Shown here: positions 15,515-24,306 of the stretch, in pieces
Layout of the letters: each line of letters starts with the position of its first letter
Position numbering within the stretch: position 1 is the stretch's first letter
Source of the DNA: Actinocatenispora sp963815125
GTDB taxonomy: Bacteria; Actinomycetota; Actinomycetes; Mycobacteriales; Micromonosporaceae
Assembly: GCA_963815125.1 (NCBI GenBank)
Contig: CAWFFM010000004.1
Span: 1 to 64,000 of the forward strand
Direction: 5' to 3'
Length of the DNA: 64,000 nt
Notes under the pieces: model-generated
Told to the model about the DNA's origin: nothing
Seen by the model: the letters and a program-made list of their open reading frames with translations, nothing else
Databases searched by the model: none
Program-made: the position numbers and the translations under genes

Positions 15515-15955
15515 ATGCTAGATAGTCGCGATGGGTCGGCGCGGATCATGCTGGCGCAACGGCTGGACTGTGTGGCTAAGTTGGCCACGGAAAATGGTTG
15601 GTGCTGCGCTTGTTGCGCAACCCGATAGGGACTTGGCGACTTCTGTCGTGCTGCGATGCTTGAACGTGTCCCGCTGGACGACCACAGGCTTTGGCTTTTC
15701 TGCGCTCCACCGGAACGTCGTGGATATTGCGACAGGCGCAGCCGAGAGATCGCTCTGTTGGGGCAGGTGGAAGAAGGTCACCTCGGTTCGGCGGATGTCG
15801 GCCGCTCGGTGGATGAGTGGTCTGATTGGTTGCAGATCCGCGTCGCTTCCAGTTCTGGGGATGTAGAGGTGCTCAACGTGATGTGTGGGCATGGTCGGAC
15901 CAGGCGAATCCGGAACCTGTCTGGTGAGCGGCTGAGGCAGTTGTCGAAGAGGTGA
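15515..15955 (+). pseudogene. Frameshifted immunity-type gene, copy 2
   Basis: This copy starts at the ATG at 15515 (MLAQRLDCVAKLATENG). It then lacks about 55 bases present in copy 1, which brings a stop after about 37 codons. From PDRDLATSVVLR onward it is almost identical to copy 1 and has the same missing base in CTGCGATGCTT. The later frame, from 15656, is intact to the stop at 15953 (EEGHLGSADVGRSVDEWSDW, ending RLRQLSKR). The 3' end here shows what copy 1 lost to ISAs1. Confidence 0.65.
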
Positions 15956-16060
15956 GCATGTGGCGATGCGTTATGGCTCAACTGGAGCCGTTCGGTTGAT
16001 CCTTGGTGCGTTCCGGCTGGCTAGTATCACGACGCGATCTGGCATGTACTAAAACTGGGA

Positions 16061-16666
16061 GTGAGATTGAGGCGGCTCAGGTTTGCGGCGGTGGGGATTG
16101 TGGCTTCGGGGCTGCTGGTAGCAGGGTGCGGTACGGGTACGACGGCAAAGGCCGACACCGAAGGCGGACGCGGAGCGGCACCATCGCCGGCGGCGCAGAG
16201 CAGGAAGTTGAGCTTCGCGGAGTTCGACAAGAAGCATTGTTCCATCGCGACCGCGGCCGAGCTGGCCACTGCGGTGAAGGCGGAGTACGCGAAGTGGGAC
16301 CTGCGCCCCACCATGAAACCGACGGCAGACACCAATTCCTGCAGCTACCCGGTGAAGGGAAACGTTCGCTACGGCGGTGGCGCGATCACGATTCGGCACG
16401 GGAGGGGCGCGGGAGCGCTCGTGTTCCTGCACGTGTGCGAGCAGGAGATCAACGACGGGAAGCCTGAGTCCTACGCGAAGCGGGTGGACTTCGGTGATGA
16501 GGCGTGCGAGGACGGATTCGCCGCCATCTACACCCGGATCGGTTCGGACCTCATCATGGTCTCTGCTGACCTCGTCGCTGAAGGGGCGCTCGGTCCGGAC
16601 GAGCGCTACCTTCCCGTGACCCGGGCCGCTATGCGGTACTTCCTGAGCCGGTTCTCGACCACGTGA
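16061..16666 (+). CDS. Small secreted lipoprotein of unknown function
   Basis: The GTG at 16061 gives 201 residues. A lipoprotein signal peptide is clear: two Arg-rich turns, a hydrophobic stretch (FAAVGIVASGLLVAGC) and the lipobox L-V-A-G-C with Cys at about residue 23. The mature part starts with a flexible Ala/Ser/Pro linker. It then has a compact domain with two Cys in KKHCSIATAAE and NSCSYPVKG and further Cys in VCEQE and EACEDGF, which may form disulfides. It would be anchored to the outer face of the membrane. A broken copy lies at 10615-11028. Role unknown, and lipoproteins of this type can be sensors or surface immunity factors. Confidence 0.75.
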   Translation: MRLRRLRFAAVGIVASGLLVAGCGTGTTAKADTEGGRGAAPSPAAQSRKLSFAEFDKKHCSIATAAELATAVKAEYAKWDLRPTMKPTADTNSCSYPVKGNVRYGGGAITIRHGRGAGALVFLHVCEQEINDGKPESYAKRVDFGDEACEDGFAAIYTRIGSDLIMVSADLVAEGALGPDERYLPVTRAAMRYFLSRFSTT

Positions 16667-16724
16667 CACAGCGACGGGACCGGCGCTGATGGGTGTGCCG
16701 TTGCGGCGGTAGGTGCGTGGCGCC

Positions 16725-18065
16725 TCAGGGGGTGGCGGCTGGGTCCAGGCCGTTCGGGACCTGTGTTGGCTCGCCCTGGGCGGGCTCGTCGTGAGCCTGC
16801 TCCAGGCCCTCCTGGGCGGGGGTCAGGTTGCGGCGTAGGGCGCCGATGGCCACGGCGCCGAGCAGGCAACCGCCGACGCACAGTGCCATCCAGTAGTGGC
16901 CACCGTTGCGGGTGACCAGCAGACCGGCCAGGGCCGGTCCGGCGATGCCGGAGACCGTCCAGGTCATGCCGGCCAGAGCGTTGTAGCGGCCGCGTACCCG
17001 TTCGTCGGCCAGGCCGTTGACCAGGGCGGGCATCACCGGAGCCCAGATCGTCTCGGCCGCACCGAACACGGCGAGCCCGACGACCACGCACAACACGGCC
17101 AGCCAGCGGTCCACGACCAGACCACCTATCGCGATGATCGCCCAAGCCACCGCCCAGATCAGCCCGGCAACGCCGAGCGCGGCGCTACGTCGGCGGCCGG
17201 CCACGAACCGCAGCGTGACCAGTTGACCGGCCACGATGATCGCGGTGTTCGCGGCGAACGCCCAACCCAGTACCTGGGCCGGCACGTGCGCCTGGTTGAC
17301 CGCGAAGGATGTGAAGCCGGAGTCGACCTGCGCGTACGAGCAGGTCAGCAGCAGCGTGGCTACGCCGACGACGAGCAGCAGCGTACGGTCGCGCAGCACC
17401 ACCCGCCAGCCGGGTGGCCGCCCGGTGCCAGGCTCCGACATGGCCGGGTCGGCGGGCAGCAGACCGGTACGGCGCGGCATGGTCAGTAGCACCGCGACGT
17501 AGCCGAGGTAGCTGGCCGCGTCGATCAGGTACAGCCGCTCGAAGGTGACCGGATGCGCCAGGTTCACCAGTACGGAGGCGACCAGCCCGCCCACCCCGAA
17601 GCCGGCGTTCATCAGCATGAACTGCATCCCGTACGCCCGCTGCCGGGTTGCCACCGGCACCAGCCGGGTGACCAGGGCACCGGTCGCCGGGAACGTGGCG
17701 GAGCCGAACACCGCCGCCCAGGTCGCCACGAGCCAGGCGCCCGGCAGGGTGTGGATGGTGGCCACCAGGGCCATTCCGGCGGCCTCCCCGACCAGGCCGA
17801 TCAGCAGCACCACCCGTGGCCCGACCTTGTCGACCATCGTGCCGACCAGCGGCGAGACGCCGAGGCTCACCACACCCATCCAGGACAGCACCAGTCCGAT
17901 GCTGGTCGTGGACAGCCCACGGACCTGGGTGAGGTAGATGAACAGGTACGGCATGGACATGCCGCTGCCGAGGGCGGAGAAGGCGATCCCCACGAACAGC
18001 CGCCGGACCAGCGGCGGGGTGCCGGAGTGGACCGGGCTGTCAGGGATCAGGGAGGTGGTGGCCAT
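16725..18065 (-). CDS. MFS family transporter
   Basis: The protein has 446 residues from the ATG at 18065. Twelve hydrophobic segments can be followed, with the cytoplasmic loop motif GTMVDKVGPRVVLLIG after the second segment, as in drug:H+ antiporter MFS proteins. A central hydrophilic loop (LLPADPAMSEPGTGRPPG) separates the two halves. It probably exports small hydrophobic molecules through the inner membrane. The frame stays open far upstream, but those residues lack membrane character. It is divergent from the ABC-F gene with about 130 nt between them. Confidence 0.85.
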   Translation of the reverse strand: MATTSLIPDSPVHSGTPPLVRRLFVGIAFSALGSGMSMPYLFIYLTQVRGLSTTSIGLVLSWMGVVSLGVSPLVGTMVDKVGPRVVLLIGLVGEAAGMALVATIHTLPGAWLVATWAAVFGSATFPATGALVTRLVPVATRQRAYGMQFMLMNAGFGVGGLVASVLVNLAHPVTFERLYLIDAASYLGYVAVLLTMPRRTGLLPADPAMSEPGTGRPPGWRVVLRDRTLLLVVGVATLLLTCSYAQVDSGFTSFAVNQAHVPAQVLGWAFAANTAIIVAGQLVTLRFVAGRRRSAALGVAGLIWAVAWAIIAIGGLVVDRWLAVLCVVVGLAVFGAAETIWAPVMPALVNGLADERVRGRYNALAGMTWTVSGIAGPALAGLLVTRNGGHYWMALCVGGCLLGAVAIGALRRNLTPAQEGLEQAHDEPAQGEPTQVPNGLDPAATP

Positions 18066-18194
18066 TACCGGAATCCTCGCAGCCAGGTACGACACCCGGT
18101 CAAGTGATATAGCGAGCGTCACCAGGGCAGTGCGCGCCACCCGTTGGATAACCGGCGGCGTGCGCCCGACCGCGCCCGATAGCATCGGCAGTCT

Positions 18195-19880
18195 ATGAGC
18201 GCCACACTGATCGCCAGGGACCTGACCGCCGGGCACGGCGACCGCGTACTGTTCTCCGGCCTCGACCTGATCGTCGCGCCGGGCGATGTGGTCGGGCTCG
18301 TCGGAGTCAACGGTGCCGGCAAGTCCACCCTGCTGCGGATGCTCGCCGGCCGCGACCTGGCGGCGGTCACCACGGACCCGGGCGCCGCCGACCCGGGGAG
18401 TACCGCCGTCGAACCGGAGCACGGCAGCATCACCCGTAATCCGCCGACCGCGACCGTCGGCTACCTGCCGCAGGAACCAGAACCGCGGGCCGGGGAATCG
18501 GTGGCCGACCTCCTCGCCCGACGTACCGGGGTGGCCGCCGCGCAGGCCGAACTCGACGCCGCGACCGGGGAGCTGACCGACGGGAAACCCGGCGCCGACG
18601 ACCGGTACGCCGCCGCGCTGGACCGGTGGCTGGCTCTCGGCGGCGCCGACCTGCCGGAACGTTCCGAACAGGTCGCCGAGGAGTTCGGGCTCGACCTGCA
18701 CCAGCCGATGACCGGGCTGTCCGGCGGGCAGGCGGCCCGCGCCGGGATGGCGTCCCTGCTGCTCAGCCGGTACGACATCTTCCTGCTCGACGAGCCGACC
18801 AACAACCTCGACCTGGCCGGGCTGGCGCGGCTGGAGGAGTTCGTCACCGGGCTGCGTGCTGGTGCCGTACTGGTCAGCCACGACCGGGAGTTCCTGGCCC
18901 GTACCGTCACCCGGATCCTGGAACTCGACCTGGCGCAGCAGCAGATCCGTACCTACGGCGGTGGCTACGCCGCCTACCTGGCCGAACGCGAACGGGCCCG
19001 GGACCAGGCACGTGCGGCGTACGACGAGTACGCGGACCGCCGCTCGTCGCTGCTGGACCGGGCGCGGGTGCAGCGGTCCTGGTCGGAAAAGGGTGTGGCG
19101 AAAGCAAAGAAGAAGCCCGATGACCCGGACAAGTCGGTACGGGCCTATCGGATCGAGGGCGGCGAGAAACTGGCTGCGAAGGCAAAGGCCACCGAGCGCG
19201 CGATGGAGCGGCTGGAGGTGGTGGAGGAGCCGCGCAAGGAATGGGAGCTGCGGATGGAGATCGCCGCCGCGCCCCGCTCCGGCAGCGTGGTGGCCACCCT
19301 GCGCGACGCCCGGGTCAGCCGCGGTGGGTTCACGCTCGGACCGGTGCACCTCCAGATCGACTGGGCCGACCGGGTCGCCATCACCGGCGCCAACGGCGCC
19401 GGCAAGTCGACGCTGCTTGCGCTGCTGCTGGGTCGGCTCGCCCCCGAACAGGGGTACGCGGCGCTCGGTTCCGGTGTGGTGGTCGGCGAGGTCGACCAGG
19501 CCCGGGAACTGTTCGACTCGGACGAGCCGCTGGTCGACGCGTTCCGGGCGGCCGTACCGGATCTGCTGCCGGCCGATATCCGTACCCTGCTGGCGAAGTT
19601 CGGGTTGCGCGCGGAGCACGTACTGCGCTCGGCGGCGACCCTGTCGCCGGGGGAACGTACCCGTGCCGCGCTGGCGCTGCTCCAGGCCAGGGGCGTCAAC
19701 CTGCTCGTACTGGACGAGCCGACCAACCACCTGGACCTGCCGGCGATCGAGCAGCTCGAATCGGCGCTGGCGAACTACCCGGGCACGTTGCTGCTGGTCA
19801 GCCACGACCGGCGGATGCTCGACGCGGTGCACACCACCCGCCGTTTCGAGGTCGTCGACGGTCAGGTCACCGAGATCTGA
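18195..19880 (+). CDS. ABC-F family ATPase
   Basis: This 561-residue protein has two ABC domains and no membrane segment. Domain 1 has Walker A GVNGAGKST (about residues 38-46), signature LSGGQAARAG and Walker B ending LLDEPTNNLD. Domain 2 has Walker A GANGAGKST, signature LSPGERTRAA and LVLDEPTNHLDL. A charged linker with KKKPDDPDKSVRAYRIEGGE lies between them. ABC-F proteins act on the ribosome as translation factors or antibiotic-protection proteins. Which of these applies cannot be read here. The divergent MFS gene could be a functional partner in resistance, but that is inference. Confidence 0.88.
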   Translation: MSATLIARDLTAGHGDRVLFSGLDLIVAPGDVVGLVGVNGAGKSTLLRMLAGRDLAAVTTDPGAADPGSTAVEPEHGSITRNPPTATVGYLPQEPEPRAGESVADLLARRTGVAAAQAELDAATGELTDGKPGADDRYAAALDRWLALGGADLPERSEQVAEEFGLDLHQPMTGLSGGQAARAGMASLLLSRYDIFLLDEPTNNLDLAGLARLEEFVTGLRAGAVLVSHDREFLARTVTRILELDLAQQQIRTYGGGYAAYLAERERARDQARAAYDEYADRRSSLLDRARVQRSWSEKGVAKAKKKPDDPDKSVRAYRIEGGEKLAAKAKATERAMERLEVVEEPRKEWELRMEIAAAPRSGSVVATLRDARVSRGGFTLGPVHLQIDWADRVAITGANGAGKSTLLALLLGRLAPEQGYAALGSGVVVGEVDQARELFDSDEPLVDAFRAAVPDLLPADIRTLLAKFGLRAEHVLRSAATLSPGERTRAALALLQARGVNLLVLDEPTNHLDLPAIEQLESALANYPGTLLLVSHDRRMLDAVHTTRRFEVVDGQVTEI

Positions 19881-19916
19881 GACAAACTGTCGGAGGGCCG
19901 GGTTAGGTTGCGCGCC

Positions 19917-20402
19917 ATGAGTGGAGCGGGTGGCGAGGTTGCGCTGCGGCCGATCGAGGACGCCGATCTGGACCGACTGTTCGCACTGATGCGCGACCCG
20001 GTGTCGGTCCGGATGGCGGCGTTCACCGCCGCCGACCCCGACGACCGGGCCGCGTTCGACGCGCACATGGCGCGGATACGCTCGCGGCCGGACGTCACCA
20101 ACCGGGCCGTGACCCTGGACGGGGAACTCGTCGGCAGCATCGCCAGCTTCGTGCTGGACGGCGACACCGAGATCACCTACTGGATCGACCGGCGCGTCTG
20201 GGGTCAGAGCGTCGCCACCCGCGCGGTCGCACTGCTGCTCGCCGAGGTCCCGGTACGACCGCTGCACGCGCGCGCGGTCAGCGACAACGCCGGATCGCTG
20301 CGGGTGCTGCAGAAGGCGGGCTTTACGGTCGTCGGCAAGGACACCGGCTACGCCGCCGGCCGCGGCGCCGAGGTCGAGGAGACCATCCTGCGCCTCGACT
20401 GA
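19917..20402 (+). CDS. GNAT family acetyltransferase
   Basis: The ATG at 19917 gives 161 residues. The GNAT pattern is visible: N-terminal LRPIEDADLDRLFALMRDP, the beta-4 strand YWIDRRVWGQSVATRAVALL with the acetyl-CoA binding loop, and RAVSDNAGSLRVLQKAGFT near the end, as in RimJ-like acetyltransferases. It lies 36 nt after the ABC-F stop with GGAGGG upstream, so co-transcription is possible. The substrate is unknown. It could be a protein N-terminus or a small amine. Confidence 0.8.
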   Translation: MSGAGGEVALRPIEDADLDRLFALMRDPVSVRMAAFTAADPDDRAAFDAHMARIRSRPDVTNRAVTLDGELVGSIASFVLDGDTEITYWIDRRVWGQSVATRAVALLLAEVPVRPLHARAVSDNAGSLRVLQKAGFTVVGKDTGYAAGRGAEVEETILRLD

Positions 20403-20404
20403 GC

Positions 20405-20956
20405 TCAGGACGGACGGCCGCCGAACTCCCAGTCGTGGACCTCGACGCTGGCGTACCGGTCGGCGGTGAGGACGGCCCGCGCGGTGTCCGGATCCGGTGC
20501 CCGCAGCAGTACCGCAGTGCCGAGCCAGTGTTCGCCGTCGTCGGACAGCAGCGGCCCGTACGCGATCAGCTCCTCCTCGCCGGGCGGCACGGCCCGGTCG
20601 ACGGGCTGTCCGGATCCCAGGCCCAGCACCAGATACCGGTGTCTGCCGGCCTGCCCGCCCGGGAAGTCCCACATCGTACGGCCCAGCAGGTTGCGCCACC
20701 GGCGGATCAGCACGTCCCGGTACACGCCGGCCTGGTAGTTGGGCTCGTCGAAAGCGAACGCGCGGGCAGCGGCCGGATCGGGCAGCTCCACGATGTGCAC
20801 GCTGCCGGTGGCGGTCTCGCCGTCCTCGGTGAGGGTCGGACCGCGGGCGATCAGCTGGGCGGCGTACCCGTCCATGTAGGACCAGTGCGCCTCGACCATC
20901 TCGCCACGTAGCGCCCCGGAACCGGGCCGGTCCCGGTGGTAACAGAAGAACTCCAT
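20405..20956 (-). CDS. YCII-related domain protein (two tandem domains)
   Basis: From the ATG at 20956 the protein has 183 residues. Two copies of the YCII fold can be followed. The first runs from MEFFCYHRDRPGSG through the His/Asp-rich region HWSYMDGYAAQLIARGPTLT to a strand with VELPDPAAARAFAFDEPNYQ. The second has RYLVLGLGSGQPVDRAVPPG and a matching PDPDTARAVLTADRY block. YCII proteins are small cytoplasmic proteins with a proposed enzymatic His-Asp pair, mostly of unknown substrate. The gene converges with the GNAT gene, with two bases between their stops. Confidence 0.75.
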   Translation of the reverse strand: MEFFCYHRDRPGSGALRGEMVEAHWSYMDGYAAQLIARGPTLTEDGETATGSVHIVELPDPAAARAFAFDEPNYQAGVYRDVLIRRWRNLLGRTMWDFPGGQAGRHRYLVLGLGSGQPVDRAVPPGEEELIAYGPLLSDDGEHWLGTAVLLRAPDPDTARAVLTADRYASVEVHDWEFGGRPS

Positions 20957-21037
20957 GCCCACAGTCTGCCGCCCCGACCGCTGAACGGCGGACTGTCTTC
21001 TCCGTTCGGCTGTATGTCGCAGCGTGCGTGTCTGCCG

Positions 21038-21067
21038 TTGACACGCGATCGACGACGTTGTTAGTTT
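21038..21067 (+). promoter_or_regulatory. Putative promoter of the first sulfatase gene
   Basis: TTGACA (21038-21043) and TAGTTT (21062-21067) are separated by 18 bases. The flanking string TTGTTAGTTTCA is shared with the promoter of the glycoside hydrolase gene at 30047-30075, which suggests common regulation. Transcription starting 6-8 bases downstream would begin at about 21073, right at an in-frame ATG. Confidence 0.55.
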
Positions 21068-21165
21068 CACCCATGAATTTATCTGTCCCGAGTGACTCAC
21101 GAGACGACCAGTGGCCCCTGCCCGGCAGTACGGGGGAGGGCGACGGCATCCGTGGCGGGCCCGAC

Positions 21166-22629
21166 ATGACTGCGCCCAACATCGTGCTGGTGATGACCGA
21201 CCAGCACACGGTCGGGATGACAGCCGGTGAAGGCTTCGCACTCGACACCATGCCCTTTCTCGATTCGTTGGCCGCGCAGGGCACCCGGTTTCGCAACGCT
21301 TACACCACCTTCCCGGTGTGCGTACCGGCGCGGACGAGTCTGATGACCGGAAGGTTCCCCAGCGCGCACCGGGTACGGCAGAACGCGGCCACCCACGAGG
21401 TGGTACGCGGTGACGACATGCTCGACGTGCTGCGCACCGCCGGCTACTCGCTGCACTTTGCCGGAAAGCCGCACGTCTACCGCGGCCCCGACGATTACGA
21501 CAGCTACGCCGGACCGTACATGCACGAGGACGGCCCGATCTCCGACGACGCCGACGCGGACTTCGCGGCCTGGCTGCGGTCGATTGACCATGGCCCCGCG
21601 ACCGAGCCGACCCCGTTCCCGGTCGAACGACAGTTCCCCTACCGGATCGTGTCCGACGCCATCACGGCCCTGCAACGACGCGATCGCGACAGTCCGTACT
21701 TCCTGTGGGTGTCGTTCCCGGAGCCGCATAATCCCTACCAGGTTCCCGAACCCTACTTCTCCCTCTTTCCGGAGGACGAGGTTCCCGAACGCACCTGTGG
21801 CCCCGAAGCGGCCATGGCCAAGGGCGGCGCATACGCATGGCTGCGTAACCTGATCGAGAACAAGCGGCCGGGTTACGACGCGCTGCACAAGCGGTACCGG
21901 GCGAACTACTGCGGGATGCTGCGACTCATCGACGACCAGTTACGCAGGCTGGTCGAGCACCTCGGCGCGGACGCTCTGGCGCGCGACACCGTCCTGCTGT
22001 TCGTCGCCGATCACGGTGACTACGTCGCCGAGTACGGTCTGCAACGCAAGGGGGCCGGTGTACCCGAGGTGCTGCTGCGGGTGCCGTTCCTGGCCATCGG
22101 CCCCGGAATCCGGCCGCACGACGACGACGCAGCCTTCGTCTCGCTCGCCGACGTGTTCCCCACCGTGTGCGAGCTGGCCGGACAGCCGATCCCGCTGGGC
22201 GTGCAAGGGCGCAGCCTGCAGCCGGTACTGGCCGGAGAGCCCTGCCCACCGGCCGAGTTCGACACCGGCTACGCGGAATTCGGCTTCGGCGGACTGCCCT
22301 ACGGTGAGCATGAGCGGCCGGCCCTGCGCGCCACCTACACCGGCAGCCCGTACAACGAGCTGAACACCATGACGCAGAGCGGATCGGGTGCGGTGGTCCG
22401 GCACGGCGACTGGAAGCTCATCTACCACGCGACCGGACGCGGCGAGCTGTACCACCTGCGCGAGGACCCGATGGAACTGCACGACCGGTGGGACGAGGAC
22501 GGTCTGCGCGACATCCGGGCGGACCTGGTGGAGCGACTGGCGCGCTGGCGGCTGCGCGTCCACGACGACCTGCCCACAGCCGAGTACGTGGCCAAGCGTG
22601 CCCCGCACAACTGGTACTGGTCGAGCTGA
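21166..22629 (+). CDS. Sulfatase (Cys-type), cytoplasmic
   Basis: The protein of about 487 residues begins with the metal-binding strand PNIVLVMTDQHTVG. The sulfatase signature C-V-P-A-R lies in FPVCVPARTSLMTGRFPS, where the Cys is converted to formylglycine. Further metal ligands lie in FVADHGDYVAEYGL, and a C-terminal part has VRHGDWKLIYH. No signal peptide is seen. The ATG at 21166 fits the start of the conserved domain. An ATG at 21073 in the same frame could be used as a leaderless start, but its first codons include TTA and look non-coding. It probably removes sulfate from imported sugars of the adjacent glycan locus. Confidence 0.85.
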   Translation: MTAPNIVLVMTDQHTVGMTAGEGFALDTMPFLDSLAAQGTRFRNAYTTFPVCVPARTSLMTGRFPSAHRVRQNAATHEVVRGDDMLDVLRTAGYSLHFAGKPHVYRGPDDYDSYAGPYMHEDGPISDDADADFAAWLRSIDHGPATEPTPFPVERQFPYRIVSDAITALQRRDRDSPYFLWVSFPEPHNPYQVPEPYFSLFPEDEVPERTCGPEAAMAKGGAYAWLRNLIENKRPGYDALHKRYRANYCGMLRLIDDQLRRLVEHLGADALARDTVLLFVADHGDYVAEYGLQRKGAGVPEVLLRVPFLAIGPGIRPHDDDAAFVSLADVFPTVCELAGQPIPLGVQGRSLQPVLAGEPCPPAEFDTGYAEFGFGGLPYGEHERPALRATYTGSPYNELNTMTQSGSGAVVRHGDWKLIYHATGRGELYHLREDPMELHDRWDEDGLRDIRADLVERLARWRLRVHDDLPTAEYVAKRAPHNWYWSS

Positions 22630-22659
22630 CCCGCTGAGCCGGTGATGCCCCGGCCGTTC

Positions 22660-22708
22660 GACAGCGGTGTGGCCGCGCCCGGACCCGGTGCGCGGCCACA
22701 CCGCTGTC
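22660..22708. terminator. Bidirectional terminator between convergent sulfatase genes
   Basis: Arms GACAGCGGTGTGGCCGCGC and GCGCGGCCACACCGCTGTC form a perfect 19-bp stem around an 11-nt loop. The hairpin sits between the ends of the plus-strand and minus-strand sulfatases and overlaps the second stop codon, so it can serve both. Confidence 0.85.
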
Positions 22709-24251
22709 ACAGCACGGTCGCGCCCATCTCCTCCAGGGCGCGGACCTCGGCGGCGTTGCGCTCGTCCGCGCGGGCCGACTCGCGTTCCGGGTCGGCGAAG
22801 CGCGCCCGCAGCAGCGCCGTCATCGCTCGGACCCGGCCCGGATTCTCGGCGGCCAGGTCGTGTCGCTCCTCGGGATCGCTGGCGAGGTGGAACAGCTGGT
22901 GCGGCGCGCGCTGACACCAGATGAGCTTCCAGTCGCCCTGCCGGACCAGGAAAGAGCTGCCGCGCGTGCCCTGGCAGTGGTTCTCACAGAAGGCGGGCCG
23001 CCCAGGGTCGGCGAGCGGGATACGCTGCAAGGGTTCGCCGAGCCAGTGCGCGGGGCGGCCGGCGCGCATCGTCTCGAAGATGGTCGCCTGCAGGTCCCAG
23101 TGGCCGACCGGGGTCGAGGCACGCCTACCCGGACCGAATCCGGGTCCCGCCACGATCATCGGCACCCGCGCGGAGTCCTCCAGCAGCACGTACTTCTGCC
23201 AGAGACCGAACTTACCGAGCATGTCGCCGTGATCGGAGGTGTAGGCCAGCACGGTGTCGTCGTCCAGACCCGCCGCGGTCACGGCGTCCATCACCCGGCC
23301 GAGCTGCTGATCGACGTAGCTGATGCTGGCGTAGTAGCCCTGCCGTAGTTGGCGGGCGACGGGATCGTACCGTTCGAACCCGAAGTGGTAGGTCAGGTCT
23401 CGGGAGTACAGGTGCTGGGCGGTCGGTTCGTCCCGACCCCACGGCGACGGGTGTACCTGGTCGATCGGGTATCTGTCGAGCAGTTCCTGCGTCGCGGTGT
23501 ACGGAGGATGCGGCGGCAGCACCGACACCACCAGCAGCCAGGGCGTGTCCGACCCGCGGCCGGTGGTGGCGATCCAGTCCAGAGCGGCGTCGATGTCGGT
23601 GGCGACGCTCGGCCAACCCGTCCGGGAACCGGTCGCCGGCGGTGGATCGTCGGGCGAGTTGACCTGTGGTGGCGGGCTGGCGCGGCGGATGATGGCGGGC
23701 TGGCCCTGCTCGATGTAGATCTTCTCGGGATCGCGGTACCCGCGTGCGTCGATCTCGGTGAAGCCGAGTTGGTCGAAGGGACGGTAGCTGTCGATGCGGC
23801 CGATGTAGGTGCTGTGCAGCCCTTGTCCATTGAGGACACTACCGACGTTGGGAAAGTTCGGTGGCTCGATCGACAGGTCGTTGTCGTACACCTGCGTCCG
23901 GTGGACCGGTAGCCCGGTGAGAAACGATGTCCGGGACGGCAGACAGATCGGGGAGGCGCAGTAGGCGCTCTCGTACACGGTGCCGCGGGCGGCGAGACGG
24001 GCCAGATTCGGTGTCTGCAGCAGCGGATGGCCCATCACCGAACTTGCCCGGAAGTTGTGCTGATCTGCGATGAACACGACCATGTTCGCGGGTCGGCGGT
24101 CCCTGCCGCCACCAGCGGCGCGCTGCGCGGACCGTGCGGTCGCCTCGTCGGCTCCGATGCTGGAACCGACCGCGGCGAGTGCGGTACCGGCCACCGCCCC
24201 GCCGATCAGGCTCCGGCGGCTGACCCTCCGTGTGCTCGGCCCGGCAGTCAT
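22707..24251 (-). CDS. Sulfatase (Cys-type), Tat-exported
   Basis: This 514-residue protein starts with a twin-arginine signal (SRRSLIGGAVAGTALAAVGS, about residues 12-31), so it is exported folded. The sulfatase core begins with NMVVFIADQHNF, and the signature C-L-P-S-R is in PICLPSRTSFLTG. Other metal sites are in YTSDHGDMLGKFGLWQK, and the C-terminal VRQGDWKLIWCQ is typical. It probably desulfates an extracellular or cell-wall-side glycan before import. Its stop overlaps the shared terminator with the first sulfatase, and it is the last gene of the minus-strand glycan cluster. Confidence 0.88.
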   Translation of the reverse strand: MTAGPSTRRVSRRSLIGGAVAGTALAAVGSSIGADEATARSAQRAAGGGRDRRPANMVVFIADQHNFRASSVMGHPLLQTPNLARLAARGTVYESAYCASPICLPSRTSFLTGLPVHRTQVYDNDLSIEPPNFPNVGSVLNGQGLHSTYIGRIDSYRPFDQLGFTEIDARGYRDPEKIYIEQGQPAIIRRASPPPQVNSPDDPPPATGSRTGWPSVATDIDAALDWIATTGRGSDTPWLLVVSVLPPHPPYTATQELLDRYPIDQVHPSPWGRDEPTAQHLYSRDLTYHFGFERYDPVARQLRQGYYASISYVDQQLGRVMDAVTAAGLDDDTVLAYTSDHGDMLGKFGLWQKYVLLEDSARVPMIVAGPGFGPGRRASTPVGHWDLQATIFETMRAGRPAHWLGEPLQRIPLADPGRPAFCENHCQGTRGSSFLVRQGDWKLIWCQRAPHQLFHLASDPEERHDLAAENPGRVRAMTALLRARFADPERESARADERNAAEVRALEEMGATVL

Positions 24252-24306
24252 CGACGCTCACCACCGGCCGAGCCGATGGCGGGCCGGGCGGGTGTCCATG
24301 CTGCGT

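Noticed and set aside
21073..21165. Leaderless start of the sulfatase at 21073
   Set aside because: The predicted transcription start coincides with this ATG, but the first codons include a TTA and the extension has no sulfatase character, so the start at 21166 was preferred.
18066..21296. Upstream extension of the MFS frame to about 1,523 codons
   Set aside because: The extension runs antisense through the ABC-F and GNAT genes and shows only repetitive basic residues. The membrane protein starts naturally at 18065.
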